The notes under the pieces: model-generated
What the model was told of the DNA's origin: nothing
Seen by the model: the letters and a program-made list of their open reading frames with translations, nothing else
Databases searched by the model: none
In this document: positions 46,009 to 55,965 of the stretch, piece after piece
Layout of the letters: each line of letters begins with the position of its first letter
Position numbering within the stretch: the stretch's first letter is position 1
Assembly (NCBI RefSeq): GCF_007005445.1
Contig: NZ_CP041387.1
Location: 868,001 to 932,000, forward strand
Length of the DNA stretch: 64,000 nucleotides
Origin: Rhodopseudomonas palustris
GTDB lineage: Bacteria > Pseudomonadota > Alphaproteobacteria > Rhizobiales > Xanthobacteraceae
Reading direction: 5' to 3'
Made by a program: the position numbers and the translations under genes

Positions 46009-46596
46009 TCAGGCGCGCACTGGCGCCTTGCTGCGCTCGGCTTCGGTCTCCTGCTCCCAGCGCAGGATGGTCGCGTATAGATTCTGGAATTTGCTCGCGG
46101 TCTCGCCGTCGAACATCGGGTCCTTGCGATCGTCGATCCGCGAGTCGATCTTGGACCAGTCTTCGGGAGTGAGGGTTTCGAGCGCGGCGGGGAACAGCAG
46201 TTGCTCTTCCTTCAGCATGTGGCGGCGCTGGTGCTCGATGAAGTCCTGCGCGGCGGCGTGGAAGGTCTGGCGCGGCAGTTCCTGATCGGCGAGGACATCG
46301 TCCACCACCTTGGCGAAGTGAGCGAGCCGATCCACCTCCAGCTCGTGTTCCTTCTCGATGTCGCCGACCGTTCCGGCGACCGCGGGGCTGCGCTCCTTGA
46401 GGATCTGGTAGACGACGTCTTCCTTCGGGTGATGGCAGGCTTCAGGATATTCCTTGAAGTACTGAATGATCGCCTGAAAGATCTCGTAGTCGGGGCGTTC
46501 GCGGCGATCGAAGACGCTGAGCTCGCGTTCGAGCACGTCGAGCAGGCGCGCGATGTTGCGGTGCTCTTCGTTCAGCATTTCAATGATTCGTGACAT
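46009..46596 (-). CDS. hemerythrin-domain protein
   Basis: A 195-residue cytoplasmic protein with the hemerythrin HHE pattern: NEEHRNIARLLDVLE, CHHPKEDVVYQIL, EKEHELEVDRLAHF and HMLKEEQLLFPAAL. Such domains bind a di-iron centre and may sense or store oxygen or NO. The ATG at 46596 is the best start. A FixK-type box lies about 90 bases upstream, suggesting induction at low oxygen. Confidence 0.85.
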   Translation of the reverse strand: MSRIIEMLNEEHRNIARLLDVLERELSVFDRRERPDYEIFQAIIQYFKEYPEACHHPKEDVVYQILKERSPAVAGTVGDIEKEHELEVDRLAHFAKVVDDVLADQELPRQTFHAAAQDFIEHQRRHMLKEEQLLFPAALETLTPEDWSKIDSRIDDRKDPMFDGETASKFQNLYATILRWEQETEAERSKAPVRA

Positions 46597-46687
46597 GGCC
46601 GGGACCTCGATGTCGCTATCCGCAAACACGGAAAGATTTGCGGCAAACCTTCGCGACCGCAAAATACGTCCAATCGACCGCCAATCC

Positions 46688-46701
46688 TTGCGTTAGATCA
46701 A
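46688..46701. promoter_or_regulatory. FixK/FNR-type box upstream of the hemerythrin gene
   Basis: TTGC-N6-TCAA fits the Bradyrhizobium FixK2 consensus TTG(A/C)-N6-(T/G)CAA. It lies 92 bases before the hemerythrin start and downstream of the metal-ATPase gene. A relaxed consensus like this occurs a few times by chance in 64 kb. Confidence 0.45.
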
Positions 46702-46738
46702 TGGGACGCAGGCGGCTCTCAGTCGCAACCCGGACATC

Positions 46739-49633
46739 TCACAGCACGGCTCTGCGCAAGCGAAGCGCATTGCCGATCACGCTCACCGACGACAGCGACA
46801 TCGCAGCGGCGGCGATGATCGGTGACAGTAACAACCCGAGGCTCGGATACAGGATGCCGGCCGCGATCGGAATGCCCGCGGCATTGTACACGAAGGCGAA
46901 GAACAGATTCTGCCGGATGTTGCGCATGGTCGCCTGCGACAATTTGCGGGCGCGGACGATGCCGCCGAGATCTCCCTCGAGCAGCGTGACGCCGGCGCTC
47001 TCCATGGCGACGTCGGTGCCGGTTCCCATCGCGATGCCGACATCGGCGGCGGCGAGCGCGGGGGCGTCGTTGACGCCGTCGCCGGCCATCGCGACCACGC
47101 GTCCTTGCCGGCGCAGCTTGTCGACTACGGCGCTCTTCTGATCGGGAAGCACTTCGGCTTCGACATCGGCGATGCCGAGCTTTCGCGCCACCGCCCTCGC
47201 GGTGACCTGATTGTCGCCGGTCAGCATGATCACCTTGATGCCGTCGGCGGCGAGCGCCGTCAGCGCGTCAGGTGTCGACGCCTTCACCGCGTCGGCGATC
47301 GCAAACAGGCCGGCGAGGCGGCCGTCGATCGCGACGTGAACCACGGTGTCTCCGTCGCTGCGCAGCTCGTCGGTCTTGGCCGCGAGCGTGTCGGTGTCGA
47401 CGCCGATCGACGCCAGATAGGCCGGATTGCCGATCACCACGGTCCGGCCTGCGACCCGACCGGCGGCACCCTTGCCGCTCGGCGCGTCGAAATCGGCGAC
47501 GTCGGCGAGATCGAGACCGCGCTTCTTGGCGGCGCGGACGATGGCGTCTGCGAGCGGATGCTCACTGGCGCGCTCGACGCTTGCGGCGAGCCGAAGAAGC
47601 TCGGTCTCGTCCGTGCCGTTGGCCGTGATGATCGCCACCACGCTCGGCCTGCCTTCGGTGAGCGTGCCGGTCTTGTCGATCACCAGGGTGTCGACCTTCT
47701 CCAGTCGCTCCAGTGCTTCGGCATTGCGGATCAGCACACCGGCCTGCGCGCCGCGGCCGACGCCGACCATGATCGACATCGGCGTGGCGAGGCCGAGCGC
47801 GCACGGGCAGGCGATGATCAGCACGCTGACGGCGGCGACCAGCGCGAAGGTCAGCCGCGGTTCGGGGCCGAACGTCGCCCAGGCGGCGAACGCGATCAGC
47901 GCGGCCAGCACCACCGCAGGCACGAACCAGCCGGCGACGAGATCGGCGATACGCTGGATCGGCGCGCGCGAGCGTTGCGCCTGCGCCACCATTTGCACGA
48001 TGCGCGCCAGCATTGTGTCGCGGCCGACCTGATCGGCGCGCATCACGAAGCCGCCGGATTGGTTCAGCGTGCCGGCCACCACCTTGCCGCCGGTTTCGCG
48101 GCTCACCGGCATCGACTCGCCGGTCACCAGCGATTCATCCAGCGTGCCGCGGCCTTCGACGATAGTGCCGTCGACCGGTACCTTCTCGCCGGGACGCACA
48201 CGCAGCCTGTCGCCGACGGTGAGACTATCGATCTCGACCTCGTGCTCGCTGCCGTCGGGGGCGATCTTGCGGGCGGTCTTCGGCGCCAGGCCGAGCAGCG
48301 CCTTGATGGCGCCGGAGGTGGCTTCGCGGGCGCGCAGTTCCAGAACCTGCCCGAGCGCCACCAGCACGGTGATGACCGCCGCGGCCTCGAAGTACACCGG
48401 CACCGTGCCGCCGTGACCCCGGAACGCCGCCGGGAACAGTTGCGGCGCGATCGTCGCAATCAAGCTGTAGATGTAGGCGACGCCGGTGCCCATTGCGACC
48501 AGCGTGAACATGTTGAGGTTGCGCGTCACCACCGATTGCCAGCCGCGCACGAAGAACGGCCAGCCGGCCCACAGCACCACCGGCGTCGCCGACACGAGCT
48601 GTATCCAGTTCGACAGCGCCGGGTCGATCAGGCCGTGGCCGCCGACCAGATGGCCGCCCATCTCCAGCACCACCGCCGGCAGCGCCAGCACAAGGCCGAT
48701 CCAGAACCGCCGCGTCATGTCGATCAGTTCGGGATTGGGCGCGTCGTCGAGCGATACCAGTTCGGGCTCAAGCGCCATCCCGCAGATCGGACAGGTGCCC
48801 GGTCCGACCTGGCGGATTTGCGGATCCATCGGGCAGGTGTAGATGGTGCCTTCCGGCATCGCCGGCTCCGGCTTGGCCTTGCTCTTGTCCAGATACGACA
48901 CCGGATCGGCGGCGAACTTGGTTTGGCAGCCTTCGCGGCAGAAGTGATAGGTCGTGCCCTTGTAGGCGAAGCGGTGCTTGCTGGTGGCAGGATCGACTTT
49001 CATCCCGCACACCGGGTCGATCACCTTGCCGTCGTCGACGGCCGCGCCGTGAGAAAGACCGGCGTGATCATGCGCGCCCCCGCAGCACGACGATGCGGCA
49101 GCCTTGGCGAGATAGCGCTGGGGATCGGCGGCGAACTTGGTGCGGCAGCCGCCGCAGCAGAAGTGATAGGTGGTGCCGTCGTGATCTAAGCTGTGCTTGC
49201 TGGTCGCGACGTCGACACGCATGCCGCAGACCGGATCGATCGCCTTGGTGGGCGCTTGGTCGCCACCGCCGCAGCATGAGGATGTCGCCGGCAGCTCCGT
49301 CAGTTGATGCAGCTTCGGAGCCGGCTTCGGCGGCAGCGTGAACGGAGTCGCGGCCTTGGCGAGGACGCCCGCCGGATCGGCCGCGAATTTTTCGCGGCAG
49401 CCGCCGCAGCAGAAGTAATAGGTCTTGCCGTCGTGATCAAACCGATGCTGCGCGGTCGCCGGGTCGACGCTCATGCCGCAAACCGGGTCGATCGCCGTCG
49501 CCGTAGCGGTGGACGAGCGACTCGTGCCGCCGCCGCAACAGGACGAGGTCGCCGGCGCGCTTGCGCCCGCCGATCCGCAGCAATCCTGGTTCTTGACAGG
49601 GGCGTCGTGCCCCGCATGCTCGCCGTCGCGCAT
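46739..49633 (-). CDS. copA: P1B-type copper/metal ATPase with three YHS units and a Cys-rich N-terminus
   Basis: A 964-residue ATPase. The N-terminal third has three tandem YHS/TRASH-type units, each with IDPVCGMxVD...TYxFCxxGCxxKFAADP, separated by Cys-pair linkers (SSCCGGG type). A heavy-metal-binding zinc-ribbon-like motif ([26 protein letters not shown]) follows. The ATPase core has the actuator TGES, metal-site CPC in [14 protein letters not shown], phosphorylation [11 protein letters not shown] in SEHPLADAI and [13 protein letters not shown] is typical of Cu+-exporting P1B-1 pumps. The ATG at 49633 is chosen because an upstream in-frame ATG (49660) lies inside the likely operator. Divergent from a CsoR-type repressor. 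Confidence 0.9.
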   Translation of the reverse strand: MRDGEHAGHDAPVKNQDCCGSAGASAPATSSCCGGGTSRSSTATATAIDPVCGMSVDPATAQHRFDHDGKTYYFCCGGCREKFAADPAGVLAKAATPFTLPPKPAPKLHQLTELPATSSCCGGGDQAPTKAIDPVCGMRVDVATSKHSLDHDGTTYHFCCGGCRTKFAADPQRYLAKAAASSCCGGAHDHAGLSHGAAVDDGKVIDPVCGMKVDPATSKHRFAYKGTTYHFCREGCQTKFAADPVSYLDKSKAKPEPAMPEGTIYTCPMDPQIRQVGPGTCPICGMALEPELVSLDDAPNPELIDMTRRFWIGLVLALPAVVLEMGGHLVGGHGLIDPALSNWIQLVSATPVVLWAGWPFFVRGWQSVVTRNLNMFTLVAMGTGVAYIYSLIATIAPQLFPAAFRGHGGTVPVYFEAAAVITVLVALGQVLELRAREATSGAIKALLGLAPKTARKIAPDGSEHEVEIDSLTVGDRLRVRPGEKVPVDGTIVEGRGTLDESLVTGESMPVSRETGGKVVAGTLNQSGGFVMRADQVGRDTMLARIVQMVAQAQRSRAPIQRIADLVAGWFVPAVVLAALIAFAAWATFGPEPRLTFALVAAVSVLIIACPCALGLATPMSIMVGVGRGAQAGVLIRNAEALERLEKVDTLVIDKTGTLTEGRPSVVAIITANGTDETELLRLAASVERASEHPLADAIVRAAKKRGLDLADVADFDAPSGKGAAGRVAGRTVVIGNPAYLASIGVDTDTLAAKTDELRSDGDTVVHVAIDGRLAGLFAIADAVKASTPDALTALAADGIKVIMLTGDNQVTARAVARKLGIADVEAEVLPDQKSAVVDKLRRQGRVVAMAGDGVNDAPALAAADVGIAMGTGTDVAMESAGVTLLEGDLGGIVRARKLSQATMRNIRQNLFFAFVYNAAGIPIAAGILYPSLGLLLSPIIAAAAMSLSSVSVIGNALRLRRAVL

Positions 49634-49658
49634 CGCGTCACCCTGGCGCTTGTAACCC

Positions 49659-49675
49659 ATACCGTGTAGGGGTAT
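49659..49675. promoter_or_regulatory. probable CsoR-type operator
   Basis: A palindrome ATACC-N7-GGTAT with a G-rich centre lies in the 51-base gap between the divergent metal ATPase and the CsoR-like gene. Its form resembles CsoR/RcnR operators (G/C tracts flanked by AT inverted repeats). It probably represses both genes until copper binds the regulator. Confidence 0.6.
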
Positions 49676-49684
49676 ATATCCGAC

Positions 49685-49960
49685 ATGCACAAGGACATCA
49701 AGGCGTCGTGTCAAAAGCGGCTGGGGCGGATCGAGGGACAGGTGCGCGGTATCTCCAAGATGATGGAGGAGGGGCGCTACTGCATCGATATCGTCACCCA
49801 GATTTCGGCGGTCCGCGCCGCGCTGCGGCGGGTGGAGGAAGAGGTTCTGAAAGATCACGTCGCGCATTGCGTCGAGCACGCGATCACGAGCGGTGACAAG
49901 AACGATCAGCGCCAGAAGATTGCGGAGTTGATGGAGGTGATCCGTCGCTCCGACCGCTGA
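49685..49960 (+). CDS. csoR: CsoR/RcnR-family metal-sensing repressor
   Basis: A 91-residue all-helical repressor (DUF156). The metal-site residues C33, H58 and C62 have the spacing of the Cu(I) site of Mycobacterium tuberculosis CsoR (C36/H61/C65). The N-terminal helix has [23 protein letters not shown]. Cu(I) binding would release it from the operator just upstream. Divergence from the YHS-type P1B ATPase supports copper sensing. Confidence 0.9.
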   Translation: MHKDIKASCQKRLGRIEGQVRGISKMMEEGRYCIDIVTQISAVRAALRRVEEEVLKDHVAHCVEHAITSGDKNDQRQKIAELMEVIRRSDR

Positions 49961-49980
49961 GGCGGCGGCGGTGCAAGTGC

Positions 49981-50643
49981 TCAGCGTCGTGGTGCGGTGG
50001 TGGTCGGGGTGCCGAACAGCGAAGCCTTCACCGCAGTGAAGCCGTCCGACAGATGCGTCAGGCCGCACGACACCGGATCATTGCTGCTGCAGGCGTAGCG
50101 CGGCGTCTCCGGCATGCGTTTGCGCTCGGCGCGCTTTTTCTCGGGGCGCGGTCGTTGCTTGTCGACCGCGGCGCGGCGTTCCTCCACGACCGGCCGGGGT
50201 CTGGGCAAGGGCGGCGGCGGCTCCAGGGTCTGTCGCTGTTGCTGCTGAAGCGCTGCGATCTGCTGCTGCTTGGCGGCGAAGGCCGCCGCGATCATCTGCC
50301 GACGGCGCTGGTCGAGGAACGCGGTGTATTCCTCGTCGATCTTGCGCAGTTCATCCGCGGTCGGATTCGGTCCGGCGAGGTCGAAGCTGCGGTTCTGCAT
50401 GAAATCGAAGTAAGTGTAGCCGCCGCCGGGTTTGCGTCGGCCGGCGAATCGGGCATCGCACTGCGCCGCCAGCGCCGTCCTGGCCTCGCTGCTGTCGGCC
50501 TTCGCCTCGCCCTTGGCGACACAGTCTTCGTAGTCGACCGGCTCTCTGTTCGGCCACCACTGCGCCTGGGCGCGTGTCGCCGGCGCCGCGATCCCGATCA
50601 GGATCGCGAGCTGAAGCACTCCGAGCTGGTGTAGTCCGGTCAT
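49981..50643 (-). CDS. secreted Gln/Arg-rich protein of unknown function
   Basis: A 220-residue protein with a signal peptide (through ATRAQA), then [46 protein letters not shown] Gln-rich coil ([16 protein letters not shown]) and a Pro/Arg-rich linker follow. Four Cys residues, in two pairs, could form disulfides. The end repeats [20 protein letters not shown]. No family recognised. It converges on the csoR gene. Confidence 0.7.
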   Translation of the reverse strand: MTGLHQLGVLQLAILIGIAAPATRAQAQWWPNREPVDYEDCVAKGEAKADSSEARTALAAQCDARFAGRRKPGGGYTYFDFMQNRSFDLAGPNPTADELRKIDEEYTAFLDQRRRQMIAAAFAAKQQQIAALQQQQRQTLEPPPPLPRPRPVVEERRAAVDKQRPRPEKKRAERKRMPETPRYACSSNDPVSCGLTHLSDGFTAVKASLFGTPTTTAPRR

Positions 50644-50922
50644 GCCCGTCCCGCGGCTCGAGTAGCGGCCTATCGCTGGGGATTCCGCAGGGGCTGGGGC
50701 TGTTTGTCAAGCCGCGCGGCGGGCGTTGCGGGACGAATGCACTTGCAATTTAACTTACATGAAGCTCGACATTGAGCCGACTGCGACCGCCTGGCCGGGC
50801 AATAGTCGCAGAAGTGCTCGGCTGCGCCGGTGTCATCGTCCTAACTGCCTCGGCCTTCGCTTCCGACGCCGGGTTGTGGTGCCACGCCTTCAAGCGAAGT
50901 GAATCCTTCGTCCGACAACGCG

Positions 50923-51465
50923 CTAGTCAGCTTCGGCGAATTCCTTCTGGTGCAGCCAAGCGGTATGGCGCGGCGGCTTCCTGGTCACCGCCCATTCGTC
51001 GACCATGGCGTGGGCGACGTTCTTCATTTGCGAGAGCTGTTCCGGCGTCGCGGTCCAGACTGCGACCTCGAGCCGGTGTCCGTTCGGGTCGCGGAAGTAG
51101 ATCGATTTGAAGATCGTGTGATCGGTCGGGCCGACGACGTCGAGCCCCTCGGCCTCGGCGCGCTGCTTGGCCGCCATCAGCGCGTCGAGGTCGCCGACCT
51201 GAAACGCGATGTGCTGCACCCAGTCCGGCGTGTTCGGATCGCGGCCCATCGGCGGCGAGTTCGGCAGCTCGAAGAACGCCAGGATGTTGCCAGCGCCGGC
51301 GTCGAGAAAGACGTGCATGTAGGGATCGGGCGCCTTGGTCGACGGCACCTTGTCCTCGGCGATGGCACCGATCAGCTCCATGCCCATCACCCGGCCGTAG
51401 AACGCGACGGTTTCCTTGGCGTCACGGCAGCGATAGGCGACGTGATGAATCTGCTGGATCTGCAT
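50923..51465 (-). CDS. VOC-superfamily protein (glyoxalase/dioxygenase fold)
   Basis: A 180-residue protein with two beta-alpha-beta-beta-beta repeats: MQIQQIHHVAYRCRDAKETVAFY ... and PDWVQHIAFQVGDLDALMAAKQ ... with FRDPNGHRLEVAVW. Metal-ligand-like His and Glu residues are present (HHVAY, HIAF, RLEV). The substrate is unclear: glyoxalase I, an extradiol dioxygenase or fosfomycin-type resistance are possible classes. GGGAGGACACC precedes the ATG. A FixK-type box and a perfect 8-bp inverted repeat lie just upstream. Confidence 0.85.
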   Translation of the reverse strand: MQIQQIHHVAYRCRDAKETVAFYGRVMGMELIGAIAEDKVPSTKAPDPYMHVFLDAGAGNILAFFELPNSPPMGRDPNTPDWVQHIAFQVGDLDALMAAKQRAEAEGLDVVGPTDHTIFKSIYFRDPNGHRLEVAVWTATPEQLSQMKNVAHAMVDEWAVTRKPPRHTAWLHQKEFAEAD

Positions 51466-51490
51466 GGTGTCCTCCCGATTGTTTGGTGCG

Positions 51491-51511
51491 TTTGATCCGC
51501 ATTGGATCAAA
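51491..51511. promoter_or_regulatory. operator-like palindrome upstream of the VOC gene
   Basis: TTTGATCC and GGATCAAA form a perfect 8-bp inverted repeat around five bases, 26-46 bases before the VOC start. It looks like a dimeric-repressor operator; the protein is not known. Confidence 0.45.
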
Positions 51512-51527
51512 CCGGCCTCTCGGGAGG

Positions 51528-51541
51528 TTGACGTGGATCAA
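51528..51541. promoter_or_regulatory. FixK/FNR box upstream of the VOC gene
   Basis: TTGAC-N4-ATCAA (equivalently TTGA-N6-TCAA) fits the strict FNR/FixK consensus. It lies 63-76 bases before the VOC start, a usual activator distance, and not far from the next low-oxygen genes. Confidence 0.55.
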
Positions 51542-51599
51542 CCAGCAGCCCCGGCGCGAGCTTCGCGCCGGCCGGCGAGGTCGCGGACGGGCGGGCCGA

Positions 51600-51902
51600 T
51601 CAGGCGGCGCTCTGTTCCATCAGCACCGACTGGTCGTGTTCGATGTGCTCGAGCTGGGACAGCTTGGTGGTGGTCTTGCCGCGGCATGACCAGGAGATCT
51701 GAGCCTCGTCGCCGTTGATCGACAGGATGATGCCGGTCGCGCCGCCCTGGGTGGTGACTTCGTCGCCGACCGAGAAGGTCTGGTTGGCGAGTGCGGCTTC
51801 CAGCGCGGCACGGAGGCAGAACAGTTCGCTGCCGTTGGCGGCGCGGAATGCGGCGGCGGCCTTGGCAACCATGTCTTCGGTGACTTTGAGCTTGTGGGCC
51901 AT
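51600..51902 (-). CDS. 100-residue SH3-like small protein
   Basis: A helical N-terminal half (MAHKLKVTEDMVAKAAAAFRAANGSELFCLRAALEAALA) is followed by a short all-beta segment: VGDEVTTQGGATGIILSING and AQISWSCRGKTTTKLSQLEHI. The second part reads like an SH3/KOW-like fold, as in small nucleic-acid or metal-binding proteins. No clear family. It lies between the VOC gene and hemN on the same strand, with separate spacing from both. Confidence 0.65.
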   Translation of the reverse strand: MAHKLKVTEDMVAKAAAAFRAANGSELFCLRAALEAALANQTFSVGDEVTTQGGATGIILSINGDEAQISWSCRGKTTTKLSQLEHIEHDQSVLMEQSAA

Positions 51903-52153
51903 TGCACGTACCTCGATTGGTCCGATCGTGGAGGGCTGCGACGTTGCCGACCCGCACGGAAGAACCACGCGGCGATTAGGCTGCTAGATGTGGTATTTTC
52001 CGTTAAAGTTGCAGCTCCGTAAGGATACTGATGCCTGCTCCATTACCGTCAGCGGTAATAATCCACCCGAAAGCGGAATTGCAATTGAGCTGCATCAAAA
52101 CGACGAACGCGCGCCGAAGCGCGCGCTGTCTTGAAGCGTGAGCGGTGCCGCCG

Positions 52154-53503
52154 TCAGACGGCGATCGAATGCCGGACCGAGGAGTTGCGCAGATAGGTGT
52201 CGAACACCGACGCAACGACCCGTGACAGCCGGACGCCTTCCGGGGTCAGCGTCAGCTTGCTGCCGTTGCACACCACCGCGCCGTCGCGCTGCAGCTCTGC
52301 GAGCGAATCCTGCTCCGGCGCGTACCAGTCTTCGGCGTAGCCGAACGCCTTGCCTGCGGCGGCGAGATCGACCTTGCCGTCGCACATGATCCGTTCGATC
52401 ACATGCGCGCGGAGATTGTCTTGCTGGGTCAGCGCATGGCCGCGATGCACCGGCAACTGGCCGGCGGCAACCGCGCGCGCCCATGCGCCGGTTTCGCTGA
52501 TATTCTGCACGTAGCCGCTCGGGGTGCGGCCGATCGAGGTCGAACCAAGGCCGATCAGGGTTTGGGCGGCGTCCGCCGTGTAGCCCTGGAAGTTCCGGTG
52601 CAGTTCACCGGTCTTGGCGGCGATCGCAAGCGTGTCGCCCGGCAGCGCGAAATGATCGATGCCGATCCGCACGTAGCCGCCCTTCACCAGCGCCTCCGCG
52701 GCGGCGTCGGCCTGGGTCGCGCGCAGCTCCGGCTTCGGCAGCGAATCGTCGGGGATCATTCGCTGGTTCTTGGCGACCCACGGCACGTGCGCGTAGCCAA
52801 ACAGCGCCACCCGATCCGGCCGCATCTCGACGCACTGCTCGACGGTGCGGCGCAGATCCTCGGCAGTCTGATAGGGCAGGCCGTAGATCAGGTCGAAGTT
52901 GATCCGCTCGACACCGGCCGACTTGAACTGCTGCATCGCGCGGGCGACCATCTCGGGCGGCTGGATGCGGTTGATCGCTTCCTGCACCTTCGGGTCGAAC
53001 TCCTGCACCCCGAAGCTGGCGCGGGTGAAGCCGAGCTCGCCGATCTTGGCGGCCATGCCGGCGGTCAGGGTGCGCGGATCGCTCTCGATCGCCACTTCGG
53101 CGTCGGGCAGAAACTCGAACCGCTCGCGCAGCAGCGTCATCACGGCGCCGAGATCCTGCGGATCGATCACCGTCGGGGTGCCGCCGCCGAAATGCAGGTG
53201 GCGCACCGGCATCGTGCCGGGCAGGGCGTCGGCGACCAGATTGATCTCGTCGATTAGGCTCTCGACGTAGTCGGCGACCGGATCGTATTTCGCCGCCAGC
53301 TTCATGTTGCAGCCGCAGTACCAGCACATCTGCTTGCAGAACGGCACGTGTAGATACAGCGAGATCGGCTCGTCGGTGTCGAGCTGGGCGAGCCAGCCGC
53401 GATAGATCGACTCCGGGAAGTCCTTGGCGAAGTGCGGCGCGGTCGGATAGCTGGTGTAGCGCGGCACCGAGCTCTTGGCGTATTTGTCGAGGGCAGACGA
53501 CAT
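52154..53503 (-). CDS. hemN: oxygen-independent coproporphyrinogen III oxidase HemN
   Basis: A 449-residue radical-SAM enzyme that decarboxylates two propionates of coproporphyrinogen III to give protoporphyrinogen IX without oxygen. The 4Fe-4S motif CKQMCWYCGC is preceded by ISLYLHVPF. Further family features are HFGGGTPT, ESDPRTL and GFTRASFGVQEFDPKVQ. It supplies the porphyrin for the adjacent bacteriochlorophyll genes and lies just downstream of bchJ on the same strand. The start is at 53503 or at an in-frame ATG 18 bases upstream (53521); neither has a strong Shine-Dalgarno. Confidence 0.93.
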   Translation of the reverse strand: MSSALDKYAKSSVPRYTSYPTAPHFAKDFPESIYRGWLAQLDTDEPISLYLHVPFCKQMCWYCGCNMKLAAKYDPVADYVESLIDEINLVADALPGTMPVRHLHFGGGTPTVIDPQDLGAVMTLLRERFEFLPDAEVAIESDPRTLTAGMAAKIGELGFTRASFGVQEFDPKVQEAINRIQPPEMVARAMQQFKSAGVERINFDLIYGLPYQTAEDLRRTVEQCVEMRPDRVALFGYAHVPWVAKNQRMIPDDSLPKPELRATQADAAAEALVKGGYVRIGIDHFALPGDTLAIAAKTGELHRNFQGYTADAAQTLIGLGSTSIGRTPSGYVQNISETGAWARAVAAGQLPVHRGHALTQQDNLRAHVIERIMCDGKVDLAAAGKAFGYAEDWYAPEQDSLAELQRDGAVVCNGSKLTLTPEGVRLSRVVASVFDTYLRNSSVRHSIAV

Positions 53504-53531
53504 CGTCGTGATCTCTTTCATCGCCCGCGGA

Positions 53532-54242
53532 TCAACGCGCGGAAAGGGTTTCTGACTGACCTGCGATCGGCTTGGATCGTCGGCTGGCGTAAATATTGGC
53601 GGCGTCCGGAATCGAGGTCCAATCCGCCACGAAGCGACAGCATTCGTTGCCCTTCGCCCCGCAGGCCGTTTCGGTCACTCGTGTATAAGGCGACACCAGA
53701 ACCTGGAATAGCCGTTGAAATACGGAGGCGTGCCAGACGCAGACGTGGTGATCGGCGTGTTCCCCGGCACACAACGGATTGGCGGCGATTTCGAACGTCA
53801 CCGTTTTTCCCACGCTGGCAGTGAATCTGCCGGAACCCGCAAAGGTCCAGGCATGTGCCGTGATCGCCTTGGTCAGCATCCTGGCGGCAATCGAGGCCGG
53901 CATGATTTTCAACACGGCCTGGGCCAGCTTCGGAATGCGATGGGCAAGGATGTAGTCACCGGTGCGCAGCCCCGCGTCGGCGAGGATCGCCGCGGCCTGC
54001 GGCTGCGGCAGCACGCGGCGCACCGCCTGGTGGATCGCAGCCACCGGGCGCTCGTCGACCATCGCCGACGGCGGCTCGGCGAGCCAGTCGCTCGCCGCCG
54101 CCTCGGAGAAGATCTCCTTCGCGGCCGGTTGGAGACCGGCCGCTTCGAGTGCGTGGATCAGTTGGATGACGGCATTGGGTCCGATCTCGGACGCCGCCGC
54201 ATGCGCTCCCACGTCAGTGGCGGGTGACCGAACCTGCGTCAT
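53532..54242 (-). CDS. bchJ: bacteriochlorophyll synthesis protein BchJ (V4R domain)
   Basis: A 236-residue protein with a C-terminal V4R (4-vinyl-reductase) domain: the end has [22 protein letters not shown] and the Cys-containing [19 protein letters not shown], which may bind zinc. BchJ was first assigned as the 8-vinyl reductase, but later work gave that step to BciA/BciB, so it may instead supply or carry porphyrin substrate. Its ATG overlaps the end of bchE by 29 bases, so coupled expression is likely. The first 60 residues are less conserved. Confidence 0.85.
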   Translation of the reverse strand: MTQVRSPATDVGAHAAASEIGPNAVIQLIHALEAAGLQPAAKEIFSEAAASDWLAEPPSAMVDERPVAAIHQAVRRVLPQPQAAAILADAGLRTGDYILAHRIPKLAQAVLKIMPASIAARMLTKAITAHAWTFAGSGRFTASVGKTVTFEIAANPLCAGEHADHHVCVWHASVFQRLFQVLVSPYTRVTETACGAKGNECCRFVADWTSIPDAANIYASRRSKPIAGQSETLSAR

Positions 54243-55911
54243 GGGTGTTTTCCGCCATGCGGCTGGTTACGGACTTGGCGAGCGCTGCCTTGGCGTCCGC
54301 CTCGCTCTCCTCCATCTGCTCGGTGCCGCCGCCGCAGGCCGAGACGATGGCCATCTGCGATGCGGCCGCCTTGCGGGAGCGGTCGGCGTTGGCTTCCCAG
54401 TCCGCCATCTGCGCGTGCGAGATCTTGCGGGTGGTGTCGAACTGGAAGTCGACCTTCTTCTTCGATTGCGGACCCCAATAGCCGACCCGGCCGAGATCGT
54501 AGAACTTGCGCTCGAAGCCGGCCTTCAGGAACGCCTTCAGGCAGCCCAGCAGATAGCGCCGGCGTCGGCCGCTGCCCGACCAGGGATACGAGAAGAACGC
54601 CTTGTACATGTAGAACCGGCGATAGTTGTTCATCACCCGGTCGAGCAGTTCGCCGCGTTCCATCGCCGCCGGCTTCACGATCGGGGTGACGAAATTGTAC
54701 TTGGCGAAGTCGAACACCTCGACCTTGTCGCTCAATTCCTTGAACAGCGGCGTGAACGGCCAGGGGGTGTACATCGACCAGTTGGCGAGGTCCGGCTTCC
54801 AGTCCATCGCCATCCGATAGGTCTCTTCCAGCGTCTCCGGGGTTTCGCTGTCGAGGCCGACGATGAACTGCGCCTCGGTCACGATTCCGGCTTCGCGGAG
54901 CAGACGGATCGCCTTCTTGTTGTCGGCGATCTTGGTTTCCTTGTTGAACAGGTCGAGCTTGAGCTGCGCCGCGGCCTCGGTGCCGAGCGAGACGTGCATC
55001 AGGCCAGCTTCGTTGTAGAACTTCAGGAGCTGTTCGTCGCGCAGGATGTCGGTGACGCGGGTGTTGATGCCCCACTGCACCTTCTTGTTCAGGCCGCGGG
55101 CGATCAGCTCTTCGCAGAACTGGATGAACTTTTTGCGGTTGATGGTGGGCTCTTCGTCCGCCAGGATGAAGAAGCCGACGTCGTACTTCTCGACCAGTTC
55201 CTGGATCTCGTCGACCACCTTCTTCGGGTCGCGGACGCGGTAGTCGCGCCAGAACTTCCACTGCGAGCAGAACGAGCAGGTGAACGGGCAGCCGCGCGCC
55301 ATGTTGGGGATCGCAACGCGGGTGTTCATCGGAATGTAGCGATACAGGGTCCAGTCGAGGACGCCCCAGTCCGGCTTGATCGCGTCGAGATCCTTGACGG
55401 TCGGCGCGGCCGGCGTGGCGACGATCTGGCTCTCGCCGTTGGAGCCTTCGGTGTAGGCGAGACCCTTGATCTCGGAGCGATTGGCCGGCCAGTTGCCCGA
55501 GGCAACGGCACGCGCCAGCTCGACGACGATCTCTTCGCCTTCGCCGCGGACGATGACATCGACCCACGGCGCTTCGCTCAGCACCTGCTGATACATGAAG
55601 GTGGCGTGCACGCCGCCCAGCATGGTGACGATCTTCGGGTTGATCTGCTTGGCGACCTTCAGCGCCTCTTCGGCCGCGTAGATCGAGGGAGTGATCGAGG
55701 TGGCGCCGACCAGGTCGGGCTGATAGTCGGAGATGATCTTGGCGAGACCTTCACTGGAGATCTCTTCGGTCATCGCATCGACGAACTTGATGTCGGTGAA
55801 GCCGTTCGCTTTCAGCGCGCCCGCCAGATAGGGGGCCCATGCCGGCGGCCAGTGGCCGGCGATCTCCGCGCCACCGGAATGATAATTCGGGTGAATGAGA
55901 AGGATGCGCAC
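54214..55911 (-). CDS. bchE: anaerobic Mg-protoporphyrin IX monomethyl ester cyclase BchE
   Basis: A 565-residue radical-SAM enzyme that forms ring E of bacteriochlorophyll without oxygen, using cobalamin. The N-terminal B12-binding domain ([48 protein letters not shown]) precedes the 4Fe-4S motif [11 protein letters not shown] and a long C-terminal part. The start is the GTG at 55911: GGGAGA lies nine bases upstream and BchE proteins begin at this point. Starts at 55959 would fall over the promoter motifs. First gene of the bchE-bchJ-hemN operon. Confidence 0.95.
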   Translation of the reverse strand: MRILLIHPNYHSGGAEIAGHWPPAWAPYLAGALKANGFTDIKFVDAMTEEISSEGLAKIISDYQPDLVGATSITPSIYAAEEALKVAKQINPKIVTMLGGVHATFMYQQVLSEAPWVDVIVRGEGEEIVVELARAVASGNWPANRSEIKGLAYTEGSNGESQIVATPAAPTVKDLDAIKPDWGVLDWTLYRYIPMNTRVAIPNMARGCPFTCSFCSQWKFWRDYRVRDPKKVVDEIQELVEKYDVGFFILADEEPTINRKKFIQFCEELIARGLNKKVQWGINTRVTDILRDEQLLKFYNEAGLMHVSLGTEAAAQLKLDLFNKETKIADNKKAIRLLREAGIVTEAQFIVGLDSETPETLEETYRMAMDWKPDLANWSMYTPWPFTPLFKELSDKVEVFDFAKYNFVTPIVKPAAMERGELLDRVMNNYRRFYMYKAFFSYPWSGSGRRRRYLLGCLKAFLKAGFERKFYDLGRVGYWGPQSKKKVDFQFDTTRKISHAQMADWEANADRSRKAAASQMAIVSACGGGTEQMEESEADAKAALAKSVTSRMAENTHDAGSVTRH

Positions 55912-55928
55912 TGACTTTCTCCCATGAT

Positions 55929-55946
55929 TGTCAAGAAACGATGACA
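55929..55946. promoter_or_regulatory. PpsR/CrtJ-like motif upstream of bchE
   Basis: TGT-N12-ACA fits the binding consensus of the photosynthesis repressor PpsR/CrtJ. It lies 18 bases before the GTG start, in the bchE leader between the start codon and the FNR-type box. Confidence 0.5.
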
Positions 55947-55965
55947 TACGCAATGTCAACGATTG

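Noticed and set aside
47105..49189. A 694-residue plus-strand frame opposite the metal ATPase
   Set aside because: Antisense shadow of a gene with all P1B motifs in order.
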